From an uncultured Armatimonadota bacterium (GTDB lineage: Bacteria > Armatimonadota > Armatimonadia > Armatimonadales > Armatimonadaceae), in contig CAIRTT010000180.1 of assembly GCA_903881535.1 (NCBI GenBank), positions 1-22,178 on the forward strand: a stretch of DNA of 22,178 nucleotides, given 5' to 3'. The notes below the pieces were generated by a model. That model saw only the letters and a program-made list of their open reading frames with translations, was not told where the DNA came from and ran no database searches. Below, piece by piece: positions 13,734-21,182 of this stretch. Made by a program: the position numbers and the translations under genes. The stretch's first letter is position 1, and the number at the start of each line of letters is the position of its first letter.

Positions 13734-15899
13734 ATGGACAATGTCGTCTCACTCCCATACGGTAATAAACCAAAGCCCGTCCCATTTCCGCACTTCCCAA
13801 GCACCCTCCACGCCGTCATCTGGCGCAACTGGGACATCGTCGAGCACAAACGCCTCGCGATTACCCTCCGGATGTCATTACGCGAAGTCCTGGCCATCGG
13901 GACATCCATGGGCCTCCCCGCGCCGCAACGCCTCACAAACCTGCAACGCAAACGCATCGCCCTCACCATCATCCGACGCAACTGGCACCTCCTTCCGTAC
14001 AACCAGCTCCTTCAACTCCTTAACTGGACACCCGAAGAGCTGGAATTCACCCTCCGCGAAGATGACTTTCTCTACGTCAAGCTCGGTAACCATAAACCTG
14101 ACTGTCTACCTGTCCTTTACCGACCGCACACACAGGCTGACATCGATGCCTGCGCTCGCATCCGGGTCGCCGTAAACGCTGCATTCCCCGATGGCCTCCC
14201 GGAACAGCCGCAGCCACTTTTCCAATTCATCGATGACCTCTCACACATCCCAGCAGCCACGTCGCCGCGAAAGGCATCCACACTCTCGCCACGCTACTGC
14301 TACTCTTACTTCGCCCTCTACGGGGACCCACTCCTGACACCCGAGCTCGACCCCTATCCAAATGGCTACATCGCCGAGCTCTCCCGCACCGGCGTCGACG
14401 GCGTCTGGCTCCAAGCTGTCCTGCAAAAACTAGCGCCCTTTCCCTTTGACCCCGCCCGGGCTGACAAACACGAAGAACGCCTCAAGAGTCTCAACACCCT
14501 CACCAAACGCCTCGCAAAACAAGGCATCAAGCTCTGGCTCTACCTAAATGAACCCCGTTCGATGCCAAAGGCCTTCTTCGACAAACATCCCGAGCTCAAA
14601 GGCGTCACCGAAGGGGACTGGACAACGCTCTGCACATCCACACCCGAGGTGCGCGCTTGGCTTACATCCGCCATTGGCACCATCTGCAAAGCCGCACCTG
14701 ACCTCGGTGGATTCTTCACCATTTCAGGCTCGGAAAACCTGACCCACTGCTGGTCACATGGCCAAGGCGCTGCGTGTCCGCGCTGCGCAAAACTCGGGAT
14801 GCCAACGGTTGTAGCCGACTTGCACAAAGCCATCCAGGAAGGGATCAACTCCGCGGGTGGCCAGCAGCGCCTCATCGCCTGGGACTGGGGCTGGCCGGAT
14901 GCGGGCGTCAAACAAACCATCGAAAACCTCCCCAAGGAAATCGCCGTGATGTCGGTTTCCGAGTGGGACACTCCCATCAACCGCGGCGGCATCCCCAGCA
15001 CGATTGGCGAATACAGCGTCACCATCACCAAACCCGGGCCACGCGCAACCCGGCACTGGAGCTACGCAACCGCATCTGGGCATAAAAGCATCGCCAAAAT
15101 GCAGGCAGCCACCAGCTGGGAAATGTCCGCTGTTCCCTATATCCCGTGCGTCCGCCTTGCAGCCGAACATGCTGCCGCCGTCAAGAATGCGGGCGTTTCC
15201 GGGATGATGCTCGGCTGGACACTCGGCGGCTATCCAAGCCCGAATCTTGCCGTCATCGCCGAGATTGGAGCTGGCGCCACCCCGCGCGCCGCGATGGCAA
15301 CCGTTGCGGAGAGGCGTAATGGTCGCGCACATAAAGATGCGACATTGAAGCTCTGGGATGCGGTTTCAGATGCGATGCAGGAGTTCCCATTTCACATCAC
15401 GACCGTCTATCAAGCACCTTTTCAGCAGAGTGTTTCCAACCCGCTTTGGGTCGAACCGACGGGCTACCGGTCAACGATGGTCGGTTTTGGCTACGATGAC
15501 ATCGATGGCTGGAGAGCCGTTTATCCACCACAAATCTTTGCGGACCAGCTGAGCAAGGTCGCGGATGGCATCTTTGCGGCCGTTGTGCAAACGCGCACCG
15601 CCACAGATATCAGTACAGGACTTGCGCAGGATGCCCGCTATGCGGAAGCGGTTGCGCTGGCTTACAGCTCCGTTGCAGATCAAATGCGGTACTACATGCT
15701 CAGATCCACTGGAAAGCTTAAATCCCGTGCGGCAAGGCAAATTCTGGAGCGTGAGCGCACACGTGCGGTTCGAATGCTAGAGCTTCAGGCAACAGATGCG
15801 TGTATCGGGTTTGAAGCATCCAATCAGTATTACTTCCTGCGAACAGACCTGCTGGAGAAGGTCATCAACATCGCCGATGTCAGTGCGCGAACCCAGTGA
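13734..15899 (+). CDS. Large glycoside-hydrolase-like (TIM-barrel) protein with N-terminal helical repeats
   Basis: 721 residues, no signal peptide. Residues 27-115 hold two similar helical units: 'IWRNWDIVEHKRLAITLR' (29-46) and 'IRRNWHLLPYNQLLQLLN' (80-97), each followed by an acidic helix. From about residue 185 the sequence reads like a beta/alpha barrel of the GH20/GH-like kind: 'YSYFALYGDPLLTPE', 'RTGVDGVWLQAVL', 'LAKQGIKLWLYLNEPRSMPK', 'PDLGGFFTISGSEN' with E334 as a candidate acid, then 'CWSHGQGAACPRCAK' containing C348-P-R-C351, a possible metal or structural site, and 'LIAWDWGWPDAG'. I do not recognise a named CAZy family, and catalysis is not shown. Its stop codon is immediately next to the stop codon of the convergent gene, with no space for a terminator. 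Confidence 0.7.
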   Translation: MDNVVSLPYGNKPKPVPFPHFPSTLHAVIWRNWDIVEHKRLAITLRMSLREVLAIGTSMGLPAPQRLTNLQRKRIALTIIRRNWHLLPYNQLLQLLNWTPEELEFTLREDDFLYVKLGNHKPDCLPVLYRPHTQADIDACARIRVAVNAAFPDGLPEQPQPLFQFIDDLSHIPAATSPRKASTLSPRYCYSYFALYGDPLLTPELDPYPNGYIAELSRTGVDGVWLQAVLQKLAPFPFDPARADKHEERLKSLNTLTKRLAKQGIKLWLYLNEPRSMPKAFFDKHPELKGVTEGDWTTLCTSTPEVRAWLTSAIGTICKAAPDLGGFFTISGSENLTHCWSHGQGAACPRCAKLGMPTVVADLHKAIQEGINSAGGQQRLIAWDWGWPDAGVKQTIENLPKEIAVMSVSEWDTPINRGGIPSTIGEYSVTITKPGPRATRHWSYATASGHKSIAKMQAATSWEMSAVPYIPCVRLAAEHAAAVKNAGVSGMMLGWTLGGYPSPNLAVIAEIGAGATPRAAMATVAERRNGRAHKDATLKLWDAVSDAMQEFPFHITTVYQAPFQQSVSNPLWVEPTGYRSTMVGFGYDDIDGWRAVYPPQIFADQLSKVADGIFAAVVQTRTATDISTGLAQDARYAEAVALAYSSVADQMRYYMLRSTGKLKSRAARQILERERTRAVRMLELQATDACIGFEASNQYYFLRTDLLEKVINIADVSARTQ

Positions 15900-17069
15900 T
15901 TACCCGCGTGTTTTCCCGCGCTGAAGCGTGAGCGCTAGCCCACGGTTTGCGGTGGTGTTCGCGACAATATCCTGCGCATTGTAAGCAACGACAAACCGGC
16001 AGTTTCCGGTGGATAGTGTGGCTTCTAGGTCATCCGCCCAGCGTTCGGGTGTCGCTGCAAACGACATCCACTCCGCGCAGCACCAGCGGGCATCCTTACG
16101 TTTTCCGATTGCAGCCACCATGTCTCCGGCGTCAGCAGGGCGGGTATTGTAGATGCTCCAGCCAGGCGCTGCTCCGCGGACACAGGCCACGGCATGCCCG
16201 ATGTGCTGATCAAACGGCGCAAACTGGCCCCCTGCATGGGTGAAGAGCTGGGCTTCGGGAACACCGCAGCGCCTTGCCGTAGCGACCATCCACTGGAGAT
16301 AGTCCCGCACAACCCACTCGATATCAGTCTTCTGAAGTTGACTCGGTAACTTCTTACCAGCAGCATGAAGGGCAGCCCAGCCAAGGGGCGCCAAGCCACC
16401 AAAGAGGCCTTTGCTGTGCTCCAGTCCACGTTGCCGGTCGGAGGATACGGGTGATTTCCAGCTTGCGATGTTCCCGGGATAGACATGGGCATTGACCCCC
16501 AGAGAGGCTTCCCAGCCAAGCTTGATGCCGGGTGTCTCGACATCTGAGCCGTACGGATTGCTTGCTTGCCACTCTGCCCAAGGCTTTAGAATCGTGCTAA
16601 GTGCCGTCTCACCCGCAGCGCGAAATGCCTTTGACCGGAGATTGGGAGGCGGCGCGACACGTATTTGTGAGCCCCAGTTCCGCCATGCAATTCTCGTCGC
16701 GAATTGCCTATCTGGCCCCGTCCACTCCACATTATCCCGATTGGCAGGCGCATATCCGGGGCTGTTTGGATCAAACCAATTCCAGAGGTCGCTGCGGTAG
16801 TCCCACCAGTTCTGGACATCAAATGCGGGGATGATATGGATACCACTTTGCTGTGCAGCATGCCGCAGCGCGGCTGAGGCAGCTGCGATTTTGGGCAATG
16901 GACCATTTAGGAGCGAAAACGCAAACGAAAGGCCGAGTGTCGCGGGGGTACCGCCAAGCCTGCGAACCCAGCCCTCGAGATAAGCAGGCGTGAATTGACT
17001 TGGAGAATGCTGGTCAAAGTCCTGCCCGGGGGCGATGTTGGCGTAGAAGCGCGGTGCTAGATGCGCCAC
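15900..17069 (-). CDS. Putative TIM-barrel glycan-active protein
   Basis: 389 residues without a signal peptide, starting with GTG one base after the stop of the SGNH gene, so the two are translationally coupled or at least cotranscribed. It is rich in Trp and Tyr: 'AFDVQNWWDYRSDLWNWFDP' (82-101), 'ATRIAWRNWGSQIRV' (124-138), 'KPWAEWQASNPYG' (162-174). Candidate acid residues are in 'IKLGWEASLGVNAHVYPG' (E187) and 'WCCAEWMSFAATPERWADDL' near the C-terminus. Alternating strand/helix blocks ('TLGLSFAFSLL', 'GIHIIPAFD', 'CRFVVAYNAQD') suggest a beta/alpha barrel, and aromatic patches suit a sugar-binding cleft. No specific family recognised; enzymatic activity is inference. Confidence 0.6.
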   Translation of the reverse strand: MAHLAPRFYANIAPGQDFDQHSPSQFTPAYLEGWVRRLGGTPATLGLSFAFSLLNGPLPKIAAASAALRHAAQQSGIHIIPAFDVQNWWDYRSDLWNWFDPNSPGYAPANRDNVEWTGPDRQFATRIAWRNWGSQIRVAPPPNLRSKAFRAAGETALSTILKPWAEWQASNPYGSDVETPGIKLGWEASLGVNAHVYPGNIASWKSPVSSDRQRGLEHSKGLFGGLAPLGWAALHAAGKKLPSQLQKTDIEWVVRDYLQWMVATARRCGVPEAQLFTHAGGQFAPFDQHIGHAVACVRGAAPGWSIYNTRPADAGDMVAAIGKRKDARWCCAEWMSFAATPERWADDLEATLSTGNCRFVVAYNAQDIVANTTANRGLALTLQRGKTRG

Positions 17070-17070
17070 G

Positions 17071-18666
17071 CTATTTCGACCGCAGTGCTCTTGCGATACC
17101 GGCGGCTATCTGGGATGCGAGCAGCTGGTTTCCCTTTGCATTTGGATGGACGCCATCGTAGGTCAAGATGTCCTGTGCTTTGCTTGCAAGGGTTCCATCC
17201 GGGCGAAGAGCCGTGTTCGTATTCATCCACCAGGCCTGCGCTGCCGCACGGACATCCACGAGGGTGGAATGAGACTTCGCTGCCACATCCCGTGTGATGG
17301 CGCAGTACGCATCGATTTTGGCGTCATCGGGGTTCGCACCACCCGGCAGCTCACCGCGGCCAAGCATTGTGCAGAGAACCAAGCGGACGTGCTGCTCTTT
17401 GGCTGAAGCGACCAGCTTCTCAAGATCCGCACGGAAGTCTGCTTCGCTGGTATTGCGCCACCAGACATCGTTGATACCTATAAGCACGACCGCAACGGCG
17501 ACTTTGTCATGCTTGATGAGAGTGGCGAAGGGCTTTTGCGGGCTGCTTCCTGGGAATGCGGCATCCGGGCTACCGGCTAAAAGCTGCTTTGCACCGCCGC
17601 CATTAATGCCTCGATTGATGAGGCGTGTCCCGATGCGGCTCGTGGTTTTGTCATTTGCTAGGGCGCGCTCTATTTCTGCGATGTAGCCGCCGAGCCAGGT
17701 GAGGGAGTCTCCGAAGAAGGCGATGGTGGTGGCAGGGCGGATGGGGGATTTTGGACCTGTGATGTCATCGAGGCCGCGGATGTTGAAGACCTTTTCGCGT
17801 GCGGCAGTGGCTTGTTCATCGATGGCGAAGGGCAGATTTGCCGGTGTGACCATTAGGCCCGGTGTGATGAATCCGGGTGTTGAGGATGTTGCGCTGTAGA
17901 GACCACGGGGGAGGCCGGCGGGGTTGAGGAAGCCGATTTTACTAAGCGTTTCGCTGTCTGGTGCTGCTGTGATGGCGAAGCGTGAAACGCCTGACTTGAA
18001 GTTGAGGATGCTGAGGGTTGCGCCTCGCGAAACACGGATGGCATTTACAGATGTCAGTTTTAGCGAGCTTGCCCCGGAAAAGTCGATGCTTGCGTGGTTG
18101 CGTATTTGGCAGCCGGCGATGGTTTCTGTGACGCCATTTAGGACGATACCGGTGTCTTTTGGTCCTGTGAACGTAATGGTTTGTGTGTCTGGGAGGGTTT
18201 CATTCGCATGGAGGTTTACGACAGCGCGATCCCGACCCCCGACGACGAGGGGGCCTTCGAAGGCATTTTGTCCAGCAGGTAGCTCAATGTCGAGTACACC
18301 TTTGCTGAGCGTGAATGTGCCAGAGAATGAGTTGGCTGCGTCGCCTCGGAGGATGCTTTGCGCAACCTGCGGGACACCCCCGGAGCGCCATTCAAATGGG
18401 CCTGAACCCGTTATACGACCCGAAAGAATCGTTTCGTTGCCACCACCGGTGTCGACCAAAAAAGCGTGGGCACCAATGTCGACATTTGCCAACAATTGTC
18501 CAGTACGCCAGCCAAAGGTCGTCGGTCCAGTTAGGGTGAATGCAGCGGCACCACGATGTGCATCGTGTGGGCTTTCCACCACGCCTTGTATAGGAATGGC
18601 CTGAAGAACAGGTGTGGCACGCGGCTGACCAAAGGTGACAAGAGCGATAAATGGGATGGCTAACAT
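17071..18666 (-). CDS. SGNH/GDSL hydrolase with N-terminal beta-repeat domain
   Basis: 531 residues. A signal-like N-terminus (1-22) leads into about 250 residues of short beta strands with Gly/Asn turns ('NSFSGTFTLSKGVLDI', 'ITFTGPKDTGIVLNG', 'NHASIDFSGASSLKL', 'RVSRGATLSI'), the style of autotransporter-associated or right-handed beta-helix repeats. The C-terminal half is an SGNH esterase: block I 'FFGDSLTW' with nucleophile S321, block II glycine in 'GINGGG' (353-358), block III 'IGIND' with N399, and block V 'DGVHP' with D504 and H507. All four signature residues are present, so it should be active on an ester, plausibly acyl groups on glycans. The start lacks a strong ribosome site. It follows the PepSY gene by 48 bp and precedes the TIM-barrel gene by 1 bp. 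Confidence 0.87.
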   Translation of the reverse strand: MLAIPFIALVTFGQPRATPVLQAIPIQGVVESPHDAHRGAAAFTLTGPTTFGWRTGQLLANVDIGAHAFLVDTGGGNETILSGRITGSGPFEWRSGGVPQVAQSILRGDAANSFSGTFTLSKGVLDIELPAGQNAFEGPLVVGGRDRAVVNLHANETLPDTQTITFTGPKDTGIVLNGVTETIAGCQIRNHASIDFSGASSLKLTSVNAIRVSRGATLSILNFKSGVSRFAITAAPDSETLSKIGFLNPAGLPRGLYSATSSTPGFITPGLMVTPANLPFAIDEQATAAREKVFNIRGLDDITGPKSPIRPATTIAFFGDSLTWLGGYIAEIERALANDKTTSRIGTRLINRGINGGGAKQLLAGSPDAAFPGSSPQKPFATLIKHDKVAVAVVLIGINDVWWRNTSEADFRADLEKLVASAKEQHVRLVLCTMLGRGELPGGANPDDAKIDAYCAITRDVAAKSHSTLVDVRAAAQAWWMNTNTALRPDGTLASKAQDILTYDGVHPNAKGNQLLASQIAAGIARALRSK

Positions 18667-18714
18667 GCGCCTGTGTATCGTATTTGACGATGAGCGGCTA
18701 GCGGTGAAATTGCG

Positions 18715-19341
18715 CTAGCGCAGCGTGATGTACACAGCAACCCCCAAAAGTAGCGCTCCCGCAGCGACAACAAGCAACCCACCTGTGCGGATACGCTTGA
18801 GAAAGAAAAGCAAGCCAAGCCCTGTGAGTGAGATGGTAGTGAGCAGAATCGCAGCCGCATCGATGAGGATGCCCCAAGCCTTACCGGAATAGCGACCCTT
18901 GTGGAGGTCGTTCATCACCGCAAGCTTTCCCTCCTCCATAATGGTCATTTGGTACTGGCCAGTTTTGACATCAATGAATGCATCCGCCGCGTACCCGGGA
19001 GCCTTGAACATGACAGTGCACTCACGGTCATCGATGCGAAGCTCATCCACATGCCCACGCAGGCTGTGGTCCGCGCGCAGCTTTTCGGCAATATTGAGCT
19101 TGTCTGGAGCCGTGATGTTCAGCCATTTGACATCGATGGTGCCGGTGACTTCCTTTTGTGTAAGTCCACCAGATGACCACTCTGCGTGATTGAGAGTGAA
19201 TCCAGTGATGCTGAAAAACAGCACAATCAGCAGCGTGACAAGTGAAATGTACGTATGCAGCCAGCGAATCGCCGAGTGGATTCGCAGGCTGAGAGGCCGA
19301 GGGGCCTTGTTATCGCTTTTTACGGAACTCAAAGGTAGCAC
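18715..19341 (-). CDS. PepSY-associated TM protein
   Basis: 208 residues. TM1 is at about 31-50 ('YISLVTLLIVLFFSITGFTL'), then a periplasmic PepSY-type domain (about 55-150, with 'AADAFIDVKTGQYQMTIMEE'), TM2 at about 157-181 and TM3 at about 188-206. Histidines at H29 (RWLHTY), H51 (LNH) and H147 (NDLHKGR) flank the helices where family members place b-type haem ligands, so a membrane electron-transfer role is plausible. The start codon is GTG 19341, which overlaps the DUF2271 stop by 32 bp; no better start is evident. It is the third gene of the ApbE-DUF2271-PepSY set, a grouping known from other bacteria. Confidence 0.88.
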   Translation of the reverse strand: MLPLSSVKSDNKAPRPLSLRIHSAIRWLHTYISLVTLLIVLFFSITGFTLNHAEWSSGGLTQKEVTGTIDVKWLNITAPDKLNIAEKLRADHSLRGHVDELRIDDRECTVMFKAPGYAADAFIDVKTGQYQMTIMEEGKLAVMNDLHKGRYSGKAWGILIDAAAILLTTISLTGLGLLFFLKRIRTGGLLVVAAGALLLGVAVYITLR

Positions 19342-19804
19342 TCTTGATTTCTGTATTTCCGGGAAGGTCGATTTTGACTGGCTTTGTGGTCAATGCCATG
19401 TCTTTGCGGATGAGCTGATACGAGCCATGCTCACGGGCTATTTCGAGATTCACTGTGAAATCACCCTGGTCAACCACTTTGCCCGCATCGTTTTTGCCAT
19501 CCCAAATGACGGTATACACGCCAGGTTGGCGAGTCGGCCCGCTCATCGAGGATGCCAAATCTCCACCCTCACGGGTCATCCGGTCCACTTCGCCTCGGTA
19601 CCAGTTACGGAGGTCACGCAGCCATCTGGCGCCACGGCCACGTTGATACCAAAGCTCAACGGTGCGGACTGGCTTGCCCTTTTGATCTTCGATGAACACT
19701 GCCACGTAAGGCCTTCGATAGCGACCGCCTGCCGGGGCGATCACTTCAAATGTAATCGCCAGCTCAAATGCGCTATCCCATTTCTTGGATGTCTGAAACC
19801 ACAT
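19310..19804 (-). CDS. DUF2271 protein
   Basis: 164 residues, fully covered by DUF2271 features: 'GRYRRPYVAVFIED' (27-40), 'VRTVELWYQ', 'RWLRDLRNWYR' (60-70), 'SGPTRQPGVYTVIWDGKNDA' (88-107) and 'EIAREHGSYQLIR' (121-133). The fold is expected to be beta-sandwich. GGAGG 6 nt before the ATG fixes the start, so the absence of a signal peptide or lipobox is real and not an annotation error; many relatives are exported. The SGPT stretch stands where relatives have an SGAT-like sequence, reminiscent of the ApbE flavinylation motif, with Ala replaced by Pro. ApbE lies 11 bp upstream and PepSY overlaps downstream. Role unknown; redox partner or chaperone of the PepSY protein is inferred. Confidence 0.9.
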   Translation of the reverse strand: MWFQTSKKWDSAFELAITFEVIAPAGGRYRRPYVAVFIEDQKGKPVRTVELWYQRGRGARWLRDLRNWYRGEVDRMTREGGDLASSMSGPTRQPGVYTVIWDGKNDAGKVVDQGDFTVNLEIAREHGSYQLIRKDMALTTKPVKIDLPGNTEIKSATFEFRKKR

Positions 19805-19815
19805 CTGTCATCCTC

Positions 19816-20673
19816 CTAACAAGCTGTCCGTGCCTGTCGCTCCAGCTGCTTCCAGCCGGCTGATTTGAATTGTTGTCCTGCTGCATCCACTAACATCGCT
19901 TCAGATTCAGGGGTGGATGCGACGAGCGCAAGGCTTTCCTGAATCGTTAAAACAGAGCATGCCGTCGACAGAACATCAGCCAGCTGCGCCGATGTCGCAA
20001 CGACACTGACCAAAGGCGTATGCGTAACAGGTTGGGCTGTCCTCGGATCCCGAATGTGTAATCCGCGCCGTGCGTTTCCACTTGTCGCGATGGCCTGATT
20101 GCAGAGCCCGATGACAGTGAGTGGGGACGCGCCGTCATCCGAGCTCTGTACACCAGCTCTCACCAGCTTGCGTCCACGGACGCAGAGGTCTCCCCCGATG
20201 TTCACGACAATCTGTGTGATGTCCGGATAGGCTTGTTCGATTAGGTGAGCGACATCATCTACGATTGCGCCTTTGGCAATGGCGTTTAGGGTAAAGGGAG
20301 GAACATCCAGACGTTTATAAGTGGATTCGTCCAGCTTTTCCCAGCAGGCATTGGGGTGGGTGACGCCCGGAGCAAACGCGCCACGTGTTCTGATGCGCCA
20401 GTCCTCGGCATTATCCAAAACAGAGGCGAGCTCGCATGGAAGGGTTTGGGTTCCATGCCATTGCATTAGCGTACTGTTCGGGTTGTAGCTACTAAAAATG
20501 TTTTCAAGCTGGGCGATATGTTCGAGAGCAAGCTTACAGGCTATCTCGGCCAGATCGGCATCCAAACAATCAAACCGCAGCGATGCGCTCGTCCCCAAAA
20601 TCCCCTCGTAGTGAAACTGATACGGGATTGTTTTTGGCCGCTGGAATGCCTTCAGGATGTTCATCGCGTTCAA
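19816..20673 (-). CDS. apbE: ApbE-family FAD:protein FMN transferase
   Basis: ApbE attaches FMN from FAD to a Ser/Thr of target proteins in a Mg-dependent reaction. Signatures, numbering from the TTG: 'GILGTSAS' (24-31), 'LENIFSSYNPNSTL' (56-69), 'NAIAKGAIVDDV' (130-141), 'VVNIGGDLCVRG' (156-167), 'AIATSGNARRG' (194-204), 'HIRDPRTAQPV' (206-216), and the Mg-site segment 'ATSAQLADVLSTA' (226-238). Start is TTG 20673 or ATG 20664; GAGAAG lies 4 nt before the TTG. Neither start gives a signal peptide, although ApbE proteins usually act in the periplasm. At 282-285 residues it is slightly short. Its presence with DUF2271 and PepSY implies a flavin-dependent redox module. Confidence 0.93.
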   Translation of the reverse strand: MNAMNILKAFQRPKTIPYQFHYEGILGTSASLRFDCLDADLAEIACKLALEHIAQLENIFSSYNPNSTLMQWHGTQTLPCELASVLDNAEDWRIRTRGAFAPGVTHPNACWEKLDESTYKRLDVPPFTLNAIAKGAIVDDVAHLIEQAYPDITQIVVNIGGDLCVRGRKLVRAGVQSSDDGASPLTVIGLCNQAIATSGNARRGLHIRDPRTAQPVTHTPLVSVVATSAQLADVLSTACSVLTIQESLALVASTPESEAMLVDAAGQQFKSAGWKQLERQARTAC

Positions 20674-20818
20674 CTATCTTCTCATGGGAAAGTGAATTGT
20701 TGATGAATATGCACATCCAAGGGCTTGCAAATGGGCCATCCGGCAGAGTAGGACTTAGGTCGTGGGATTTTGGCAAACCAGCTGTTCTACCACCCCGTGT
20801 GTGGTTGATGTCATCCCC

Positions 20819-20835
20819 AAAAAGCACTACTTTTT
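20819..20835. terminator. Symmetric hairpin beyond the gene-tail array
   Basis: AAAAAG-CACTA-CTTTTT. The weak A-T stem has T runs on both strands, so it may end GH16 read-through after the last tail copy. Confidence 0.35.
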
Positions 20836-20858
20836 ATCTGAATGAGACGCGAAACAAA

Positions 20859-20900
20859 CTAGTTCACGCCTGGCTTTTGCCATACCCTGACGTAGTCCAC
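20859..20900 (-). repeat. GH16 gene-tail repeat, copy A
   Basis: On the minus strand it encodes V-DYVRVWQKPGVN-stop (TAG), identical to the C-terminus of the GH16 protein. It differs from the gene at three positions (AGG for AGA, GTA for GTT, TAG for TAA), all synonymous. Upstream in frame there is a stop within four codons, so no gene body remains. Confidence 0.9.
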
Positions 20901-20971
20901 AGTCTAAAAAGTTGAGGCCTTCGAAGAGAAAAAAGAAAAACTTCTTCTATTGCAGGAAACAAAAAGGCTAA

Positions 20972-21012
20972 CTAGTTCACGCCTGGCTTTTGCCAAACCC
21001 TGACGTAGTCCA
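20972..21012 (-). repeat. GH16 gene-tail repeat, copy B
   Basis: Minus-strand reading gives L-DYVRVWQKPGVN-stop (TAG). It shares AGG and TAG with copy A, placing A and B in one subgroup. In-frame TAA lies about seven codons upstream of the DYVRVW segment. Confidence 0.9.
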
Positions 21013-21074
21013 AATTTGCTGCTCTTTCCTTTTAACTGGTTAGAAACACCCCAAAGAAAAAAAGAAAACTACTC

Positions 21075-21116
21075 TTAGTTCACGCCTGGCTTTTGCCAAA
21101 CTCTGACGTAGTCCAC
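21075..21116 (-). repeat. GH16 gene-tail repeat, copy C
   Basis: Identical to the gene's own 3' end. Identity with the gene extends to 59 bp (21060-21118 against 21168-21226), including the bases after the stop. Immediately upstream in frame it reads VRGQSPKFVDYVRVW, resembling the gene's VRSILPDAMIVDYVRVW, so slightly more of a GH16 tail is preserved here than in A or B. An in-frame TAA ends the similarity. Confidence 0.92.
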
Positions 21117-21182
21117 AAACTTCGGGCTTTGTCCGCGTACCTCTTAGACAAAATGTCACTTGGCTTGAAAAGAAAACTACTC

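Larger units (their letters stand above)
20674..21182. other. 509-bp region between apbE and GH16 gene: promoter space and gene-tail array
   Basis: No intact gene. The left side must carry the apbE operon promoter (minus), though no clear -10/-35 is seen. AAAAAG-CACTA-CTTTTT (20819-20835) is a symmetric hairpin that could terminate transcription arriving on either strand. From 20859 rightward the region holds three extra copies of the GH16 gene's 3' end, separated by 62-71 bp A-rich spacers on the plus strand (T-rich when read with GH16). Confidence 0.7.

Noticed and set aside
13576..14175. 199-codon frame starting in the phoX-tail remnant
   Set aside because: Ser/Thr-rich and mostly overlapping the 721-residue protein in another frame; only its first part (the phoX ghost) is meaningful.
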